Of a stretch of DNA of 64,000 bases, positions 53,762-64,000 are shown in pieces; position 1 is the stretch's first letter; every line of letters starts with the position of its first letter. Under the pieces are notes generated by a model. That model saw nothing but the letters and a program-made list of their open reading frames with translations, did no database searches and had not been told where the DNA came from. Origin of the DNA: Artemia franciscana. Lineage: Eukaryota; Arthropoda; Branchiopoda; Anostraca; Artemiidae. The stretch covers positions 36,572,827-36,636,826 of the forward strand of contig NC_088880.1 in NCBI RefSeq assembly GCF_032884065.1, read 5' to 3'. A program made the position numbers and the translations under genes.

Positions 53762-54037
53762 ATGGCTAATAGAAAAAATAGTTTTGTTTGTCCTGATATT
53801 GATTGCCGCGTTGCTACTCTTAGACCACGACAATTGGGTCATGGAATGGACTATTACAGGGGTCGTTCGGCAATGTCCAGTTACGGTCTCGGCAACTGGT
53901 TTGCAAAATTTGTTCGCTCTTCTCTATCCCTAGCTAAAAACTATATTGTACTGGCTGCCGCAGACTTTTCATCCTCTGCACTACATGATTGGGGCTCTGA
54001 GAAGGATCTGAAAGAAAGTGTTTTGCAACATCTCTAG
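53762..54037 (+). CDS. Small core-like Polinton protein
   Basis: A 91-codon frame starts with ATG at 53,762 (MANRKNSFVCPDIDCRV), passes a Gly/Tyr/Arg-rich stretch (RQLGHGMDYYRGR, SSYGLGNWFAKFVRSSLSLA) and ends in an acidic helix (EKDLKESVLQHL). Polintons and adintoviruses carry a small protein with a GLGxxF...FR...L segment that resembles adenovirus core or membrane-active proteins. The length and motif order fit. The usual second Gly/Lys-rich helix is only partly conserved. The frame is intact but isolated among broken genes, so it is not likely to be functional. Confidence 0.5.
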   Translation: MANRKNSFVCPDIDCRVATLRPRQLGHGMDYYRGRSAMSSYGLGNWFAKFVRSSLSLAKNYIVLAAADFSSSALHDWGSEKDLKESVLQHL

Positions 54038-54198
54038 TCCAATGCACGATCCCTCGGCGAGCGATCGAAATGATGACAAGGCGGAAAGGTTTAAAAAGGG
54101 CCCGAAACTGCTATCATTGTCACTATTGTATTGTCTATTGTCAAAGAAGAAAAATAAACCAAAATTAAAATTGTTAGATTGATAAAATTTCTTTTCCC

Positions 54199-55440
54199 CG
54201 AAATGGAATATTCACCACATAGAGAATCTCATCCTTTACTCAACTCATCTCTAAATATATTCAATGTAGAAAATGTCAATTTTGAGTTTAAGACATGGTT
54301 ACTTTGAACAATTTTATACGCAGTAACCGCTCTATGAAAACGTACATTTTCAAATTTAGTGCAGTGAAGATTATTTTGTAGATTTGACTTTCACATTTAC
54401 AGAGTTGGATTTTATTGTAAAAATATCTAATATTGAGAAATCAAGTACAGTCGTTGGGTTATCCAATGAAAATTGTATACTACAAAATTTGTTTAGACCA
54501 ATACGTGTCTAAATAAATGGAACGCTGGTGAGCATAAGCAACAATATTTTATATTATGCAATTTATATACAATTCGTGTTAATTATTCTAATGTCCTAAA
54601 AGCTTTTGAGAGGTATGAACATTGGATATGAATATAAAACGGTAACTGACACAACCAATATGTTTGGAGATGCGAGAACTAAAGATTTACACTTTGTTGG
54701 GAAAATAAATCACGGGATATTTAATATACATCAATGGTTGCCCCCTCCCCTAATATTAAGATTGATATACAGCTACAACCTGCTCTATCCAATTATACTT
54801 TTGCAAAAAGAAGTTGGCACTTCAACCGATGTGACAGTCTCTCTCACCTCGGAAATACTTCATTTACGATAAACAACAAGTTATGAGTTCTGTTGCTTTG
54901 GCTATTGAGAAGTTAGAAGCTAGTAGAACAAATAACAAACTGCTTGTTCCTCATGCAATCAACAATCAATGACATATTGCTGCGCGTACACGTATCTACA
55001 CCGTTTCATCATTTACTAACGGTGAAATTCCTTCAAAACTTATCCTAGTGAAAAGTTTCGGTGCCGTTGGATCATTGATAAATTCTCCTCATAATTTTGA
55101 AATGTTTGAACTTTCATCTCTTGTATGTAAAGTTAATGGAATTCTACTCTACAATGTGTTCTTTGATAAATCCTGCAGGACCCGAAAATGGCAAAGAATG
55201 AATAGACAGTGTGATATATGAATTGACAATGCCCGACAAATAAATGAATTGACAATGCAATCCCTAGATCGGGATTCGCAATCATTTGAAAATAGTATAG
55301 CCAAAGAAGTGTCTGCAAAAACTCATGGTATCATTGTATTGAATTTGTCCGGTACTCAAGACATGCCCATTGTCTGAACGGGCATACTATGTTTAGAGTG
55401 CACCTTCGCCGAACCACTGGAGGAGAATTTTTCAATCCTC
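54199..55440 (+). pseudogene. Polinton major-capsid-like protein (double jelly-roll type)
   Basis: Blocks in changing frames follow the order expected for the major capsid protein that forms the shell of Polinton-type particles. 54,420-54,540 (KISNIEKSSTVVGLSNENCI, LQNLFRPIRV) leads to a segment near 54,525 with INGTLVS. 54,606-54,872 has MFGDARTKDLHFVGKINHGI. 55,000-55,140 reads VSSFTNGEIPSKLILVKSFG and FEMFELSSLVCKVNG. 55,320-55,440 has HGIIVLNLSGTQ and LCLECTFAEPLEE. Stops and frameshifts occur in almost every interval. Assignment rests on order and short motifs, so the exact family member is uncertain. Confidence 0.6.
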
Positions 55441-55459
55441 TCACTAAATTAATATCACC

Positions 55460-55929
55460 ATGAACACAAATCAAATAATAAATGTATTCAATTTAGATCC
55501 ATACATGACCAAATACAAATCATATTACATACCTTCCGATTTCCTTGAACGAATTCAAAGTGTTAACAATACCATTATCACTGTTAACAATAGTCAATCA
55601 ACTGTAAAGACAGAACATTGGCTATGCATCTTTCAAATAGCGAAAAATATTGAATTGTTTGATCTTGTTGTTCTAAAGTATACATCCTACATACTTCACA
55701 TTAGAAACTTTTTTGGGCAAAGTTGAAAATCCATTATTCGAAATCAGAACTAAGTAAACGATTTATCAGTCAAAAGTTTCGGTTTTCATGCACAACAGTA
55801 TTCTGTTTTCAATATCGTGGATATACTTACAGTGAAATTCTTAGAATTCATTGTGGTAATCCTCGATTGAATGAGTTTTTAATTGAAAATACCCTTTCTG
55901 CCTGTATAATATACATTTTAGTGTCCTAA
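55460..55929 (+). pseudogene. Polinton adenain-like cysteine protease, frameshifted
   Basis: The first frame starts at an ATG (55,460) with MNTNQIINVFNLDPYMTKY and IPSDFLERI, then TEHWLCIFQ (His 55,616-55,618) and ELFDLVVL (Asp 55,661-55,663). It stops at 55,726. The next frame holds FSCTTVFCFQYRGYTYSEIL, with the expected nucleophile Cys at 55,789-55,791, and ends at 55,929. The order His, Asp, Cys matches the adenovirus-type protease that matures Polinton capsids. The usual GTHW is TEHW and one frameshift splits the gene. It lies last in the plus-strand series, after the capsid gene. Confidence 0.75.
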
Positions 55930-56420
55930 GAGTGAAAAGCTATAAAAAAGTTCGTGAATTTGTTTATTAATAAAACTTGTATGGGCAACGCTCTATGTTC
56001 TTTAGATTTTTTTTCCATGTATAGGTAACCATCGCTAATAATAGGTGGCGGGAGTTTTTCAGGATTCAACTTGTATTCATCTTGGGATGCAAAGTCAGGG
56101 TCACATTTTCTACAATATAATGTAACTTTATTTTTATTATATCTCTTCATAAAGTCAATAATACTATTTCGTTTCATAACATATAATTCACGTGGTTCAA
56201 TTTACTTGTTTGAAGGAATGTGACACATGGTATTCTCATATGAACAATCACTTTCTGTAAGAGTCAAATAAAACTTAATATGCTTATAAGCCCGTATCCT
56301 TACACCGATTTCGTAAGAACGAGACTCTCTTATTATCTTAGCAATTGAAGCGTAGATGTAATATTCTTGATGTTGACACAATGAACTGTTTTTCAATACT
56401 GAAGCAAATCTAGAAACCTA
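55926..56420 (-). pseudogene. Unknown minus-strand protein with one in-frame stop
   Basis: A single frame runs from about 56,415 to 55,926, interrupted by one TAA between SENTMCHIPSNK-like residues (to 56,202) and IEPRELYVMKRNS. Visible parts are QHQEYYIYASIAKIIRESRS, VRIRAYKHIKFYLTLTES, and VTLYCRKCDPDFASQDEYKL. The CxxC pair (CRKC) and basic character suggest nucleic-acid binding, but I recognise no family. It converges on the protease and overlaps its end by four bases, so it may be a minus-strand Polinton gene or a neighbour. Confidence 0.42.
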
Positions 56421-56429
56421 TGCAAAATT

Positions 56430-56815
56430 TTGTTACCCTCAACTCCAATGACGTAAGAGAAACCTCTGCTTCTTAAAAACCATTACCTATTACGTAACAT
56501 CGAAAACCCTATGATGAAACAGCCAAAGAAATCCTGATTTGGCGGGTACCCTCGTAAGTTTTTTGAAAGAACAATCTTGGAAGTCCTGGAGTAAAGAAAC
56601 CCTGAATGTTTTTTTTTTTTAAAGAAGCAAAGAAACAATTAGGTAAAATCCAAAGAAATGCTGATTTGGTGGGCTCCCTGAAGGTTTTCTTAAGAAAATA
56701 AAACTATTACGTAACAAGCAAATCTTATTCCATAGCATTCACCCACAACGTTTAGAAAACATGTACTATCACGTAAAAGCCAAACCCTATTAGGTAACAT
56801 GCACTTGCGTCTTGA
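56430..56815 (+). repeat. Degenerate repeats of ctattacgtaaca
   Basis: cctattacgtaacatcg (56,488), actattacgtaacaagc (56,701), actatcacgtaaaagcc (56,764) and cctattaggtaacatgc (56,788) share one core. Between them, ccaaagaaatcctgatttgg and ccaaagaaatgctgatttgg are a second pair. This may be the decayed right flank of the Polinton. Confidence 0.5.
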
Positions 56816-57190
56816 GGGGATGGAAGGGATACGTGGACACTTGTATGGAGGCCCTAAGGGTACTGGCCGCTTGTATTGCGGGGCTGCTGGTCGCTTAAAA
56901 GCAGAGGGCCGTCAGTACTGACATTAGCTCACAAAATATGAAGTTTAGTTTTTACAGTTTCAGAGATTGGATACTCTTTTTGAGCGCTTAGTTATATCTG
57001 CAATTATTACTATCATACTGAAAGGGAGTCGTTTGTGATTTTCCAAGTAGAACTGAACTATTGAGTACTAGATCCGTTTACAACGCCTCAGCAGTAATCA
57101 AACTTTTGGGCCCCATGGTTTGGCTTGTCCTTGTTCTAGTATTAATTAAAAAAAAACTTTCTGTAAAGAATTTTTTCAAAAAAATTAACA
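56816..57190. other. Unassigned
   Basis: No repeat partner or coding motif seen. The frame at 57,061-57,267 runs into the foldback element and is not a convincing gene. Confidence 0.4.
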
Positions 57191-58393
57191 GCCATATTAG
57201 ACTCTCGATCAGAAGATACAAATACCTTTTAAAATTCAAACTAGAAACGACAAGAAATTACTATTAAAGGGTAAATGAAACTCAAAACGAACAGAAATTA
57301 AATAAACAATCATAGAAAGAAAACATACAACAAATACTAATGTAAATGAATAAGTTAAATGAAATTACTATTAAAGAATTAATAAAAACGAATAAATAAA
57401 TCTTAAAACGAGTGAAACTTAATTGAATAGACAAATGAAGCTTGGAACGAACAAAAATCACTGCAAACAAGAGTTCGGATTTTGCCTCCTTCTCTCACTG
57501 TAAAAGTGTAAATACTACTGCGTCATTGGAGCTTTACTGAAAACAAATTATATTAATTTTTTTTCTTTTGTACTTAGTACAACATTGAGAATAAACATAA
57601 AAATTAAAACAGAATTAAATTTTGAAGTGATGAACTTTCAGCAACTAATATCATTATATGTCAAGTATTCAGTTTAATTTTATTAGTTCTTTCCAAGAGT
57701 GTTCAAAGAAAATATAGTTTAATTGCAAACAAGAGTTTTCATGCTGCCCCCTTGCTTCGCTTTAACAGTCTAAAGCCTACTCCGTCATTGACGCTTCACT
57801 GAAAACGAATTTTATTGTAAATATTTTCTTTTCCAGTTATTACAATATTAAAAATGAAAATAAAAATTACAGCGAAATAGAATTTCGAACTAATTATCTT
57901 TCAATAATCGATATCATTACAGATCAAATATTCAATTTTATTTTAGTTGTACTTTCCAAGACTGTTCAAGATACATATAGTTTTAAGTAAAGGGCCAATG
58001 ACGCAGTAGTATTTAAACTTTTATAGGGAGAGCACAACCCAAACTCTTGTTTGCAGTAATTTTTGTTCGTTTCAAGCTGATTTGAATGTTCCATTTTAGT
58101 TTCATTCGTTTTAAGATTTACCTATTCATTTATATTAGTACCAGCTATATGTTTGTTTGCTACGATTTTTTATTTAATTTCTGTTTGTTTTTGGTTTCAT
58201 TTATTCTTTAAGAGTAATTTCTTGTCATTTATTCATTTATATTACTACTTGTTGTGTATTTTTTTTTGTTATTATTGTTTATTTCATTTCTGTTTGTTTT
58301 GGGTTTCATTTATTCTTTAACAGTAATTTCTTTTCATTTCTAGTTTGAATTTTAGCAGGTATTTGTAACTGCTGATTTAAAGTTCAATATGGC
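57191..58393. mobile_element. 1.2-kb foldback element with tandem core
   Basis: The left arm (57,191-57,545) and the right arm (about 58,000-58,393) are reverse complements over some 350 bp. They share gccatatt, tacaaatacct, aaattcaaactaga, acgaacagaaatt and ctactgcgtcattgg. Between them a 255-bp unit starting gcaaacaagagtt occurs twice (57,466 and 57,727). There is no coding capacity. The arms resemble those of the family at 13,816-14,535. Confidence 0.82.
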
Positions 58394-58436
58394 CTTTACT
58401 TTTCTTTGAAAGACATCTTTTTCGAAATTTTTTTAA

Positions 58437-60057
58437 AGCCCCGCTCTTTACGCTAAAGTTTGACTCTTTCTCTCAAACCTTATTTTTAAAACAATAAGAA
58501 ACTTTAGCGTAAAGAGCGAGGCGTTGAGGAGGGAAGAGCCTCTTTAATATACGGAGTAATTTCTGTTTGTTTTAAGTTTTAATGGCACTCCTTACTTTCA
58601 GTTAAAAAAACTTGTTTTTTTATTTAATTTCTGAACGTTTTGAATTAATGCGTGTTTTGAGTTTGGCTCTCCGCACATGAATACTTAGAACGAAATTTGC
58701 GTATATTTTTTTGGTTGAATGGCTTTTTATTAGTTTGGATCGGACGATTTAGAGAAAAAAAGGAGTGGGGGAGGAGGCATGGTTGCCTTTCAATCTTTTG
58801 GTTACTTCATAAGGCAACTAGAACTTTTAATTTCTCACGAACGTTTTTATCAATAAAAAATATACGTAACCTCCGAATTAATTTCGTAACGAACTTCTAT
58901 ATTCGTATATTTTTATTACGTATATGAGGGGGTTTGCCCCTTCTTTAATACCTTGCTCTTTACACTAAAGCATGAATTTCACTCTAAATCTTTAAGAATG
59001 ACCCCTGAATCACAAAGGCCATAGAAGAAACAGTTTAAATTACTAAGAATACTTTAGCGTAAAGAGCAGGTATTTAGGAGGAGATGAACCTCTCATATGC
59101 GTAATAGTTTGCGTTCGTTTTGTTTTAATGCTGCTCCTTACTTTCAGTTGAAAAAGCTTTTGCATATTTATCTTTTCAATGTTTTTTGTTTAGATAATAT
59201 TAGAAAATCCTGCACCTCCTTCATGGAAATTATCTCTTCCCATGACAAATTCCTCTATGGAAAGATCCTCCCATGCAACCCCCTCCCCTCAACCCCCTCC
59301 CCTCAACCCCCTCCCTATCCAAGAAAATATTCCCCTGAAACCTTCTGAACACTTCCCAATAACCGTTACTATATGTAAACACTGGTCAAAGTTTGTAACT
59401 TGTAGCTCCTCCCCCGGGGACTGTGAGGGAATAAGTTGTCCCTAAAGACATAGTTATTAGGTTTTTCAACTATGTTGAACAAAATGGCTATCTCAGAATT
59501 TTGACCCGTTGAATTCGGGAAAAAATAAGCGTGGGAGGGGGTCTAGGTGCCCTCCAATATTTTTGGTCACTTAAAAAGGGCACTAGAACTTTTAATTTTC
59601 GGTAGAATGAGCCTTGCCGAAACATTCTAGGACCACTGGATCGATATGATCATCCCTGGGAAAAAAACAACAACAAAAAGAAAAAACAACAAATAAACAC
59701 GCACCCGTAATCGGTCTTCTGGCAAAAAATACGAAATTCCACATTTTTGTAGATACTAGCTTGAAAATTCTACAGTGGGGTTCTCTAATACAGTGAATGC
59801 GATGGTGTGATTTTCGTTAAGATTCTATGACTTTTAAGGGGTGTTTTCCCCTATTTTCCAAAATAAGCCAAATTTTCTCAGGCTCGTAACTTTTGATAAG
59901 TAAGACTAAATTTGATGAAACTTATATATTTTAAATCAGCATAAAAATCCAATTCTTTTGATTTAACTATTAGTATCAGAATTCCATTTTTTAAAGATAT
60001 GTTTACTCTTGAGCCGGATCACTCCCTACTACAGTTCGTTACCACGAACTGTTTGAT
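58437..60057 (+). mobile_element. CTTTAGCG element E3, full-length
   Basis: Starts with gccccgctctttacgctaaagtttga and its mirror (aaactttagcgtaaagagcg), followed by both 500-bp halves as in E2, and ends in gttcgttaccacgaactgtttgat at 60,057. Identity to E2 is high throughout. The short plus-strand frames inside (58,697-58,927, 59,097-59,348, 59,242-59,445) are by-products. A ccccctcccctcaa repeat occurs three times near 59,280. Confidence 0.9.
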
Positions 60058-60079
60058 ACGAGCATACCTTCTACAAGAG

Positions 60080-61400
60080 CTATTTATGTCCCAGCGCATG
60101 ACTTTCAAAGCTTGCAACCGGGCAATGGGGGTTTTTGTTACATAATCTTCAAACTACTTTTAATAAAATGGCAATCTCAAAACTTTTTCGGATTTATTTG
60201 GGAAAAAAGGGCGTAAGGGGGAGGAACTAGTTGGCCTCTGATTTCTTTTGACTCTTAAAAAGTGAAAAAAAAACTCAATTTCCAATCAAATGAGCCATCT
60301 CTGAAGTTTACACAAGCATCCCTTCTATAAGAACCATACATGCCCCCTGGACATAACTTACATCACCTCTTCCCGGGTCCTGGGAGGTTTTGTCGACCCT
60401 GTAGTTTTATTATATGATGTCTGAACTATTTTTAACAAAATGGCTATCTCTAAATTTTATCGGTTCGGTTTGGGAAGAAAAAACGTGTAGCCCTCTGATC
60501 CTTTTTGACTCTTAAAAAGTGCACTACAACTTTCAATTTCTGATCAAATGACCCCTCTCTGAAGTTTACACGAGTATTCCTTCCAAAAGAACCATGTATG
60601 CTCCCAGGGTATAACTTACAACGTCCTCCCGGGCCCTGGGAGGTTGTGTTGGCCCGAGAATTTTTTATATGATGTTTAAACGATTTTTAATAAAATGGAT
60701 ATCTCAAAATTTTATCGGGTGCATCTGGGGAAAAAAGGGCCTGGGGTGGGGCTAGTGGCCCTTGGACCCCTCTTGATTCTTAGAAAGTGAAAAAGAACTT
60801 TGAATTTACAATCAAATTAGCCCTCTCTAAAGTTTATACGAGCAAACCTCTAAAAACCATATATGTCCCGAGGTCATAACTTAAAACGCCTACCCCGAGG
60901 TCCTTGGGGGTTTAGTCGACCTTGGAGTTTTATTATCGGATGTTTTTACTATATTTAACATAATGGCTGTCTTAAATTTTTATCGGATGGGTTTGGGGAA
61001 AAAGGACGTAAGGGGGGATAGTTGCCCTCTGATCTCTTTTGACTCCTAAAAAATGATATATAAAAAATTACAACTTTCAATTTCCAATCAAATGAGCCCT
61101 CTATGAATTTTATACAAACATCCCTTCTATAAGAACCATATATGCCCCCAGGGAATAACTTACAAAGCCTGCCCCCGGGTCCTGAGGAGTTGTGTCGACT
61201 TCGAAGTTTTTGTAATATGATCTTTTAACCTTTTTTTTTTAACAAAATTGTTATTTTAAAATTTTATTGGATGCATTTGGACAAAAAAGAGTATGTGGGG
61301 GCTAGTTGCCCTACGATCACTTTTGAATCTTAAAAAGGCACTAGAACTTCCAATTTCCAATTAAATGAGCCCCCTCTGAAGTTTAAGCAACGACCCCTTA
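60080..61400 (+). repeat. About 265-bp tandem array, five units
   Basis: The marker gccccc(t/a)gg(a/g)cataacttac recurs at about 60,341, 60,599, 60,865 and 61,143, spaced 258-278 bp. Each unit carries ttttaataaaatggctatctc, ggaaaaaagggcgtaagggg, actcttaaaaagtgcactag and tttccaatcaaatgagccctc. On the other strand it matches the 425-bp array. Its unit also resembles the 3' half of the CTTTAGCG element, which lies directly upstream. Confidence 0.88.
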
Positions 61401-61483
61401 CATATAAAGTGCCTCTAGAAAATAAATAAATAAATATATGAATAATAAAACACTGGAACTGTATGGCCTTTAGTATAACCAAT

Positions 61484-62062
61484 GCTATAATTTTGCCTCC
61501 GATATAAGTTCTAGCTACAAACTTAAGAGGCAAGGGTTCTGCTTGGTTAGTTCCCTGTAACTTGTGGTCCGTAGTGTCTTTGGTTGTAATTTTTCTTGCG
61601 TATTTCTAACCTCTGAGCTCACCTCTAGCCTCTGACGCCAAATTCAGCGTCCACTTCTTACGACGGAGGCTCTGTGACGCAACTGAGTAAGTCTAATTGT
61701 ACAAGTATTCTGTTATTTTCTTTTTTTTCTTTTAAAAGTCATTATTTTATTACTGTTTTTTGCGTTTTATTTGCTATAATTTTGCCTCCGATATAAGTTC
61801 TAGCTACAAACTTAAGAGGCAAGGGTTCTGCTTGGTTAGTTCCCTGTAACTTGTGGTCCGTAGTGTCTTTGGTTGTAACTTTTTTTTGCGTATTTCTAAC
61901 CTCTGAGTTCACCTCTAGCCTCTGACGCCAAATTCGGCGTCCACTTCTTACGACGGAGGCTCTGTGACGCAATTGAGTAAGTCTAATTGTACAAGTATTC
62001 TGTTATTTTCTTTTTTTTCTTTTAAAAGTCATTATTTTATTACTGTTTTTTTTTGCGTTTTA
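61484..62062. repeat. 289-bp tandem duplication
   Basis: Two units start with gctataattttgcctccgat at 61,484 and 61,773 and differ at only a handful of bases. Each includes gcaagggttctgcttggtta, gacgccaaattcrgcgtcca and cgacggaggctctgtgacgc. The GC content is well above the surroundings. The minus-strand frame in unit 2 (61,972-61,742, with TDHKLQGTNQAEPLPLKFVA) is open across the unit but unrecognised. Confidence 0.93.
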
Positions 62063-62925
62063 TTTTCTTCTTCGTTGCTGTCTTCTTTTTTTAGCTCTGT
62101 CACTGTACACTTCTTTTAATTGAAAGGTTGTCAAATATATTATAGCTATCATGTTGTTTTTCCTCTAAACACAAAACAAAAAAAAACATAAAAAACACAA
62201 GAAAACACAGAGGAAGCTGGAGCTATGGCGACTTTGCAATCTTTGTTTTGACAATATAAAGTATCTTGTCCCATTATGGGTAGTGAACTCACATGGAAAC
62301 ACTCAGAAAATAGATTGCTTACATGTATGAAATAATTATAAGTTAAAAACATGTCTCTGCTTCACACATAAGGAGTTGTCAGTAGGATCAGTAAACAATT
62401 TGCAATACCCTCAGATCAAAGAAAGGCTGAGGGTCGAGTCAAGTTACATTTCAAATCCTTAAGGAAAATTAAAAAAAAATCCTGATAAAATGGCCGCAGT
62501 AGAATATACCATATTAATCTAGATGTCTTGTCTGGGACGTTTGTCGAAGTTATGGCAAGCAGATGGCATAACAAAAGTCGCGTATTCAAGCTCAAATATG
62601 GGTACAGAGAGGGTTACAAGTTATGTTCTCAAAGCTGACCAGCACCCGCAAAAGGGTAGTATGGTTGTCTATTTGGACACACCTAAATTCAAACATTTCG
62701 TTATGTCCTCATTATTAATCCTGCCAGTAACCAATGTACCAATTGCATAAATCACAATCCTTGCCATGGGGCTGTGGGGCCTATTTCATCCATGGAGACA
62801 TAGCTAGTAGAACTTTTGACTTGTTTGACTAAAATAAATGTTTCAAGATTTCGATTAGTGTTGAGGAGAGGGGCACCTAAAATGTGCGAGGAGGATGGGA
62901 GAGGCTGGTTACTCTCCTACCACTC
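62063..62925 (+). other. Unassigned, with a 75-codon frame at 62,523-62,750
   Basis: The frame (MSCLGRLSKLWQADGITKVA ... GSMVVYLDTPKFKHFVM) has no repeat partner here and no known domain. The rest of the stretch shows nothing recognisable. Confidence 0.3.
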
Positions 62926-63440
62926 TTCAACGATCCCTCAACATACCCTGGAATTTAAAACTTAATACCCTCAGCTGTTCTTCAGATTTTGCTGATACTC
63001 CATATTGACACTCAGCAAGCACATGGTGTATATTGCTTATATTCGACATCCCTCTCAACATTTTCTTAAGGTTTCGCCTTAATGCATTAAGCTCTTTTGG
63101 AGAACCAGAATCAAACAGGCCCTCTTTTTCCAATAAAAAAAAAAGTTATATGTTAACAATAGGCAACTTGTACAACTTGCAACCTTTTTCCTGGGGACTT
63201 AGGGCACTTATGTAAACCCTGGAGGAATAGTTATTTGATCTTTGGACTATTTTGAACAAAATGGATGTCCCAAGACTTTTATCAGATGCGTTAAGGAGTG
63301 TAAGGCCGGGGCTGGTTGGTCCCTGATCACTTTTGACTCTTAAACAGGGTACCAGATTTTTTCATTTCCATCCAAATGAACCTCCTTCCAAAGTTTATAC
63401 GACCACCCATTCCGTATGAAGTTCCATCTGGGAAATAATA
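62926..63440 (+). repeat. Further 265-bp family sequence
   Basis: 63,170-63,430 (acaacttgcaacctttttcc, gaacaaaatggatgtccc, tttccatccaaatgaacctcc) follows the order of the 60-61 kb units. 62,926-63,135 carries a minus-strand 68-codon frame (KELNALRRNLKKMLRGMSNI) that I cannot identify; it may be a captured fragment. Confidence 0.7.
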
Positions 63441-63679
63441 ATCATATTTAATAATGCCTAGAATATTAATTGTTCTTTACTATTGTCAACGCTATAGCCT
63501 TGCCACTGATTTGCTTTAGATTTCAGCGTTTTCAGCTCAAACGTTTTAAAAGACGATAGATACATAAAACTCTAGCAAGTGATTTTAGGAATATTTCTGT
63601 TATTTTTACGTTTTAGGGCCGCTATTTAATTTTATTTGCCAAAAAATCCTTCTTAGTTTAGGTTTATTATCAATTAGTT
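63441..63679. other. Unassigned
   Basis: No feature recognised. The words aacgctatagccttgccact weakly recall the 289-bp unit. Confidence 0.35.
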
Positions 63680-64000
63680 TGTGGTAACGATTTGTAGTAA
63701 GGAGCGAACCAGCTCAATAGTAACCGAAACTCTAAAAAACGGAATTTTGATACCAAGATTTACATCAAAAGAATTGAATTTTAATGCTGATTTTAAGTAT
63801 TTAAGTTTCTACAAGTTTAGTCTTACCCATCAAAAGTTACGAGCCTGAGAAAATTTGCCTTATTTTAGAAAATAGGGTGAAACACCCCTTAAAAGTCATA
63901 GAATCTTAACGAAAATCCCACCATCAGATTCAACGTATCAGAGAACCCTACTGTAGGAGTTTCAGAAACGGGGAATTTTGTATTTTTTGCCAGAATACAG
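63680..64000 (-). mobile_element. CTTTAGCG element E4, cut by the window edge
   Basis: On the minus strand it has the 3' part in order: acaaaattccccgtttctga, tcgttaagattctatgactt, ggctcgtaacttttgatggg, taaaatcagcattaaaattc and ttactattgagctggttcgc, with the terminal ttaccac near 63,690. The last bases of the shared 3' end are altered (gttaccacaaac). The rest lies beyond the window. Confidence 0.85.

Noticed and set aside
1-64000. tRNA, rRNA or other structural RNA genes
   Set aside because: No B-box-like GGTTCRAATCC with an upstream A-box and no rRNA segments were seen by eye. A covariance-model scan would be needed to be sure.

Overview
This window looks like a gene-poor, AT-rich stretch of a large invertebrate nuclear genome, almost wholly made of repeats and broken mobile elements. 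It contains non-LTR retrotransposons, a Penelope-like element, Helitrons and Polinton (Maverick) genes, all eukaryotic lineages. A degenerate array of TTAGG-like pentamers, the usual arthropod telomere motif, suggests an arthropod. The family with the core CTTTAGCGTAAAGAGCG reminds me of brine shrimp (Artemia) repeats, but that is memory, not a search. There are no bacterial operons, CRISPR arrays, or tRNA or rRNA genes that I can see.

Layout. 1-6 kb: a 21-bp (seven-codon) satellite in two opposed blocks, the second with a 2.4-kb higher-order period. 6-11.2 kb: a 204-bp duplication, a retrotransposon endonuclease relic, a Penelope-like element in two inverted halves, and a Polinton protease relic on the minus strand. 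11.2-20.5 kb: a 232-bp satellite interrupted by a short Helitron (12,814-13,815), a second copy of the segment that opens the window (14,003-15,528), and a 5'-truncated retrotransposon (15,858-17,470). 20.5-26 kb: two tandem families of about 290 and 425 bp. 26-33 kb: a 735-bp inverted-repeat element, a retrotransposon relic flanked by 411-bp direct repeats, and the two best candidates for non-transposon coding sequence (28.46-28.65 kb and 31.97-32.78 kb). 33-42 kb: a foldback-like element split by a 2.1-kb Helitron, a TTAGG-like array, and a retrotransposon split by another copy of the same element. 42-49.8 kb: a retrotransposon 3' part with an internal 117-bp duplication, further tandem families, and an ORF1-like relic. 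49.8-56.4 kb: a decayed Polinton on the plus strand, with DNA polymerase B exonuclease part, integrase, penton-like protein, small core-like protein, major-capsid-like protein and adenain-like protease. 57-64 kb: a 1.2-kb foldback element, a full copy of the CTTTAGCG element, a 265-bp array, a 289-bp duplication and an edge-truncated CTTTAGCG element.

How the parts relate. Nearly every recognisable protein is a genetic parasite and nearly all are broken. The value of the window lies in its nested insertions, which give a relative history, in repeat families whose ends can be fixed by comparing copies, and in the unusual 21-bp satellite. The Polinton genes keep the typical order of a virus-like transposon, but the polymerase palm and the packaging ATPase are missing and most frames are interrupted, so I see no functional element.
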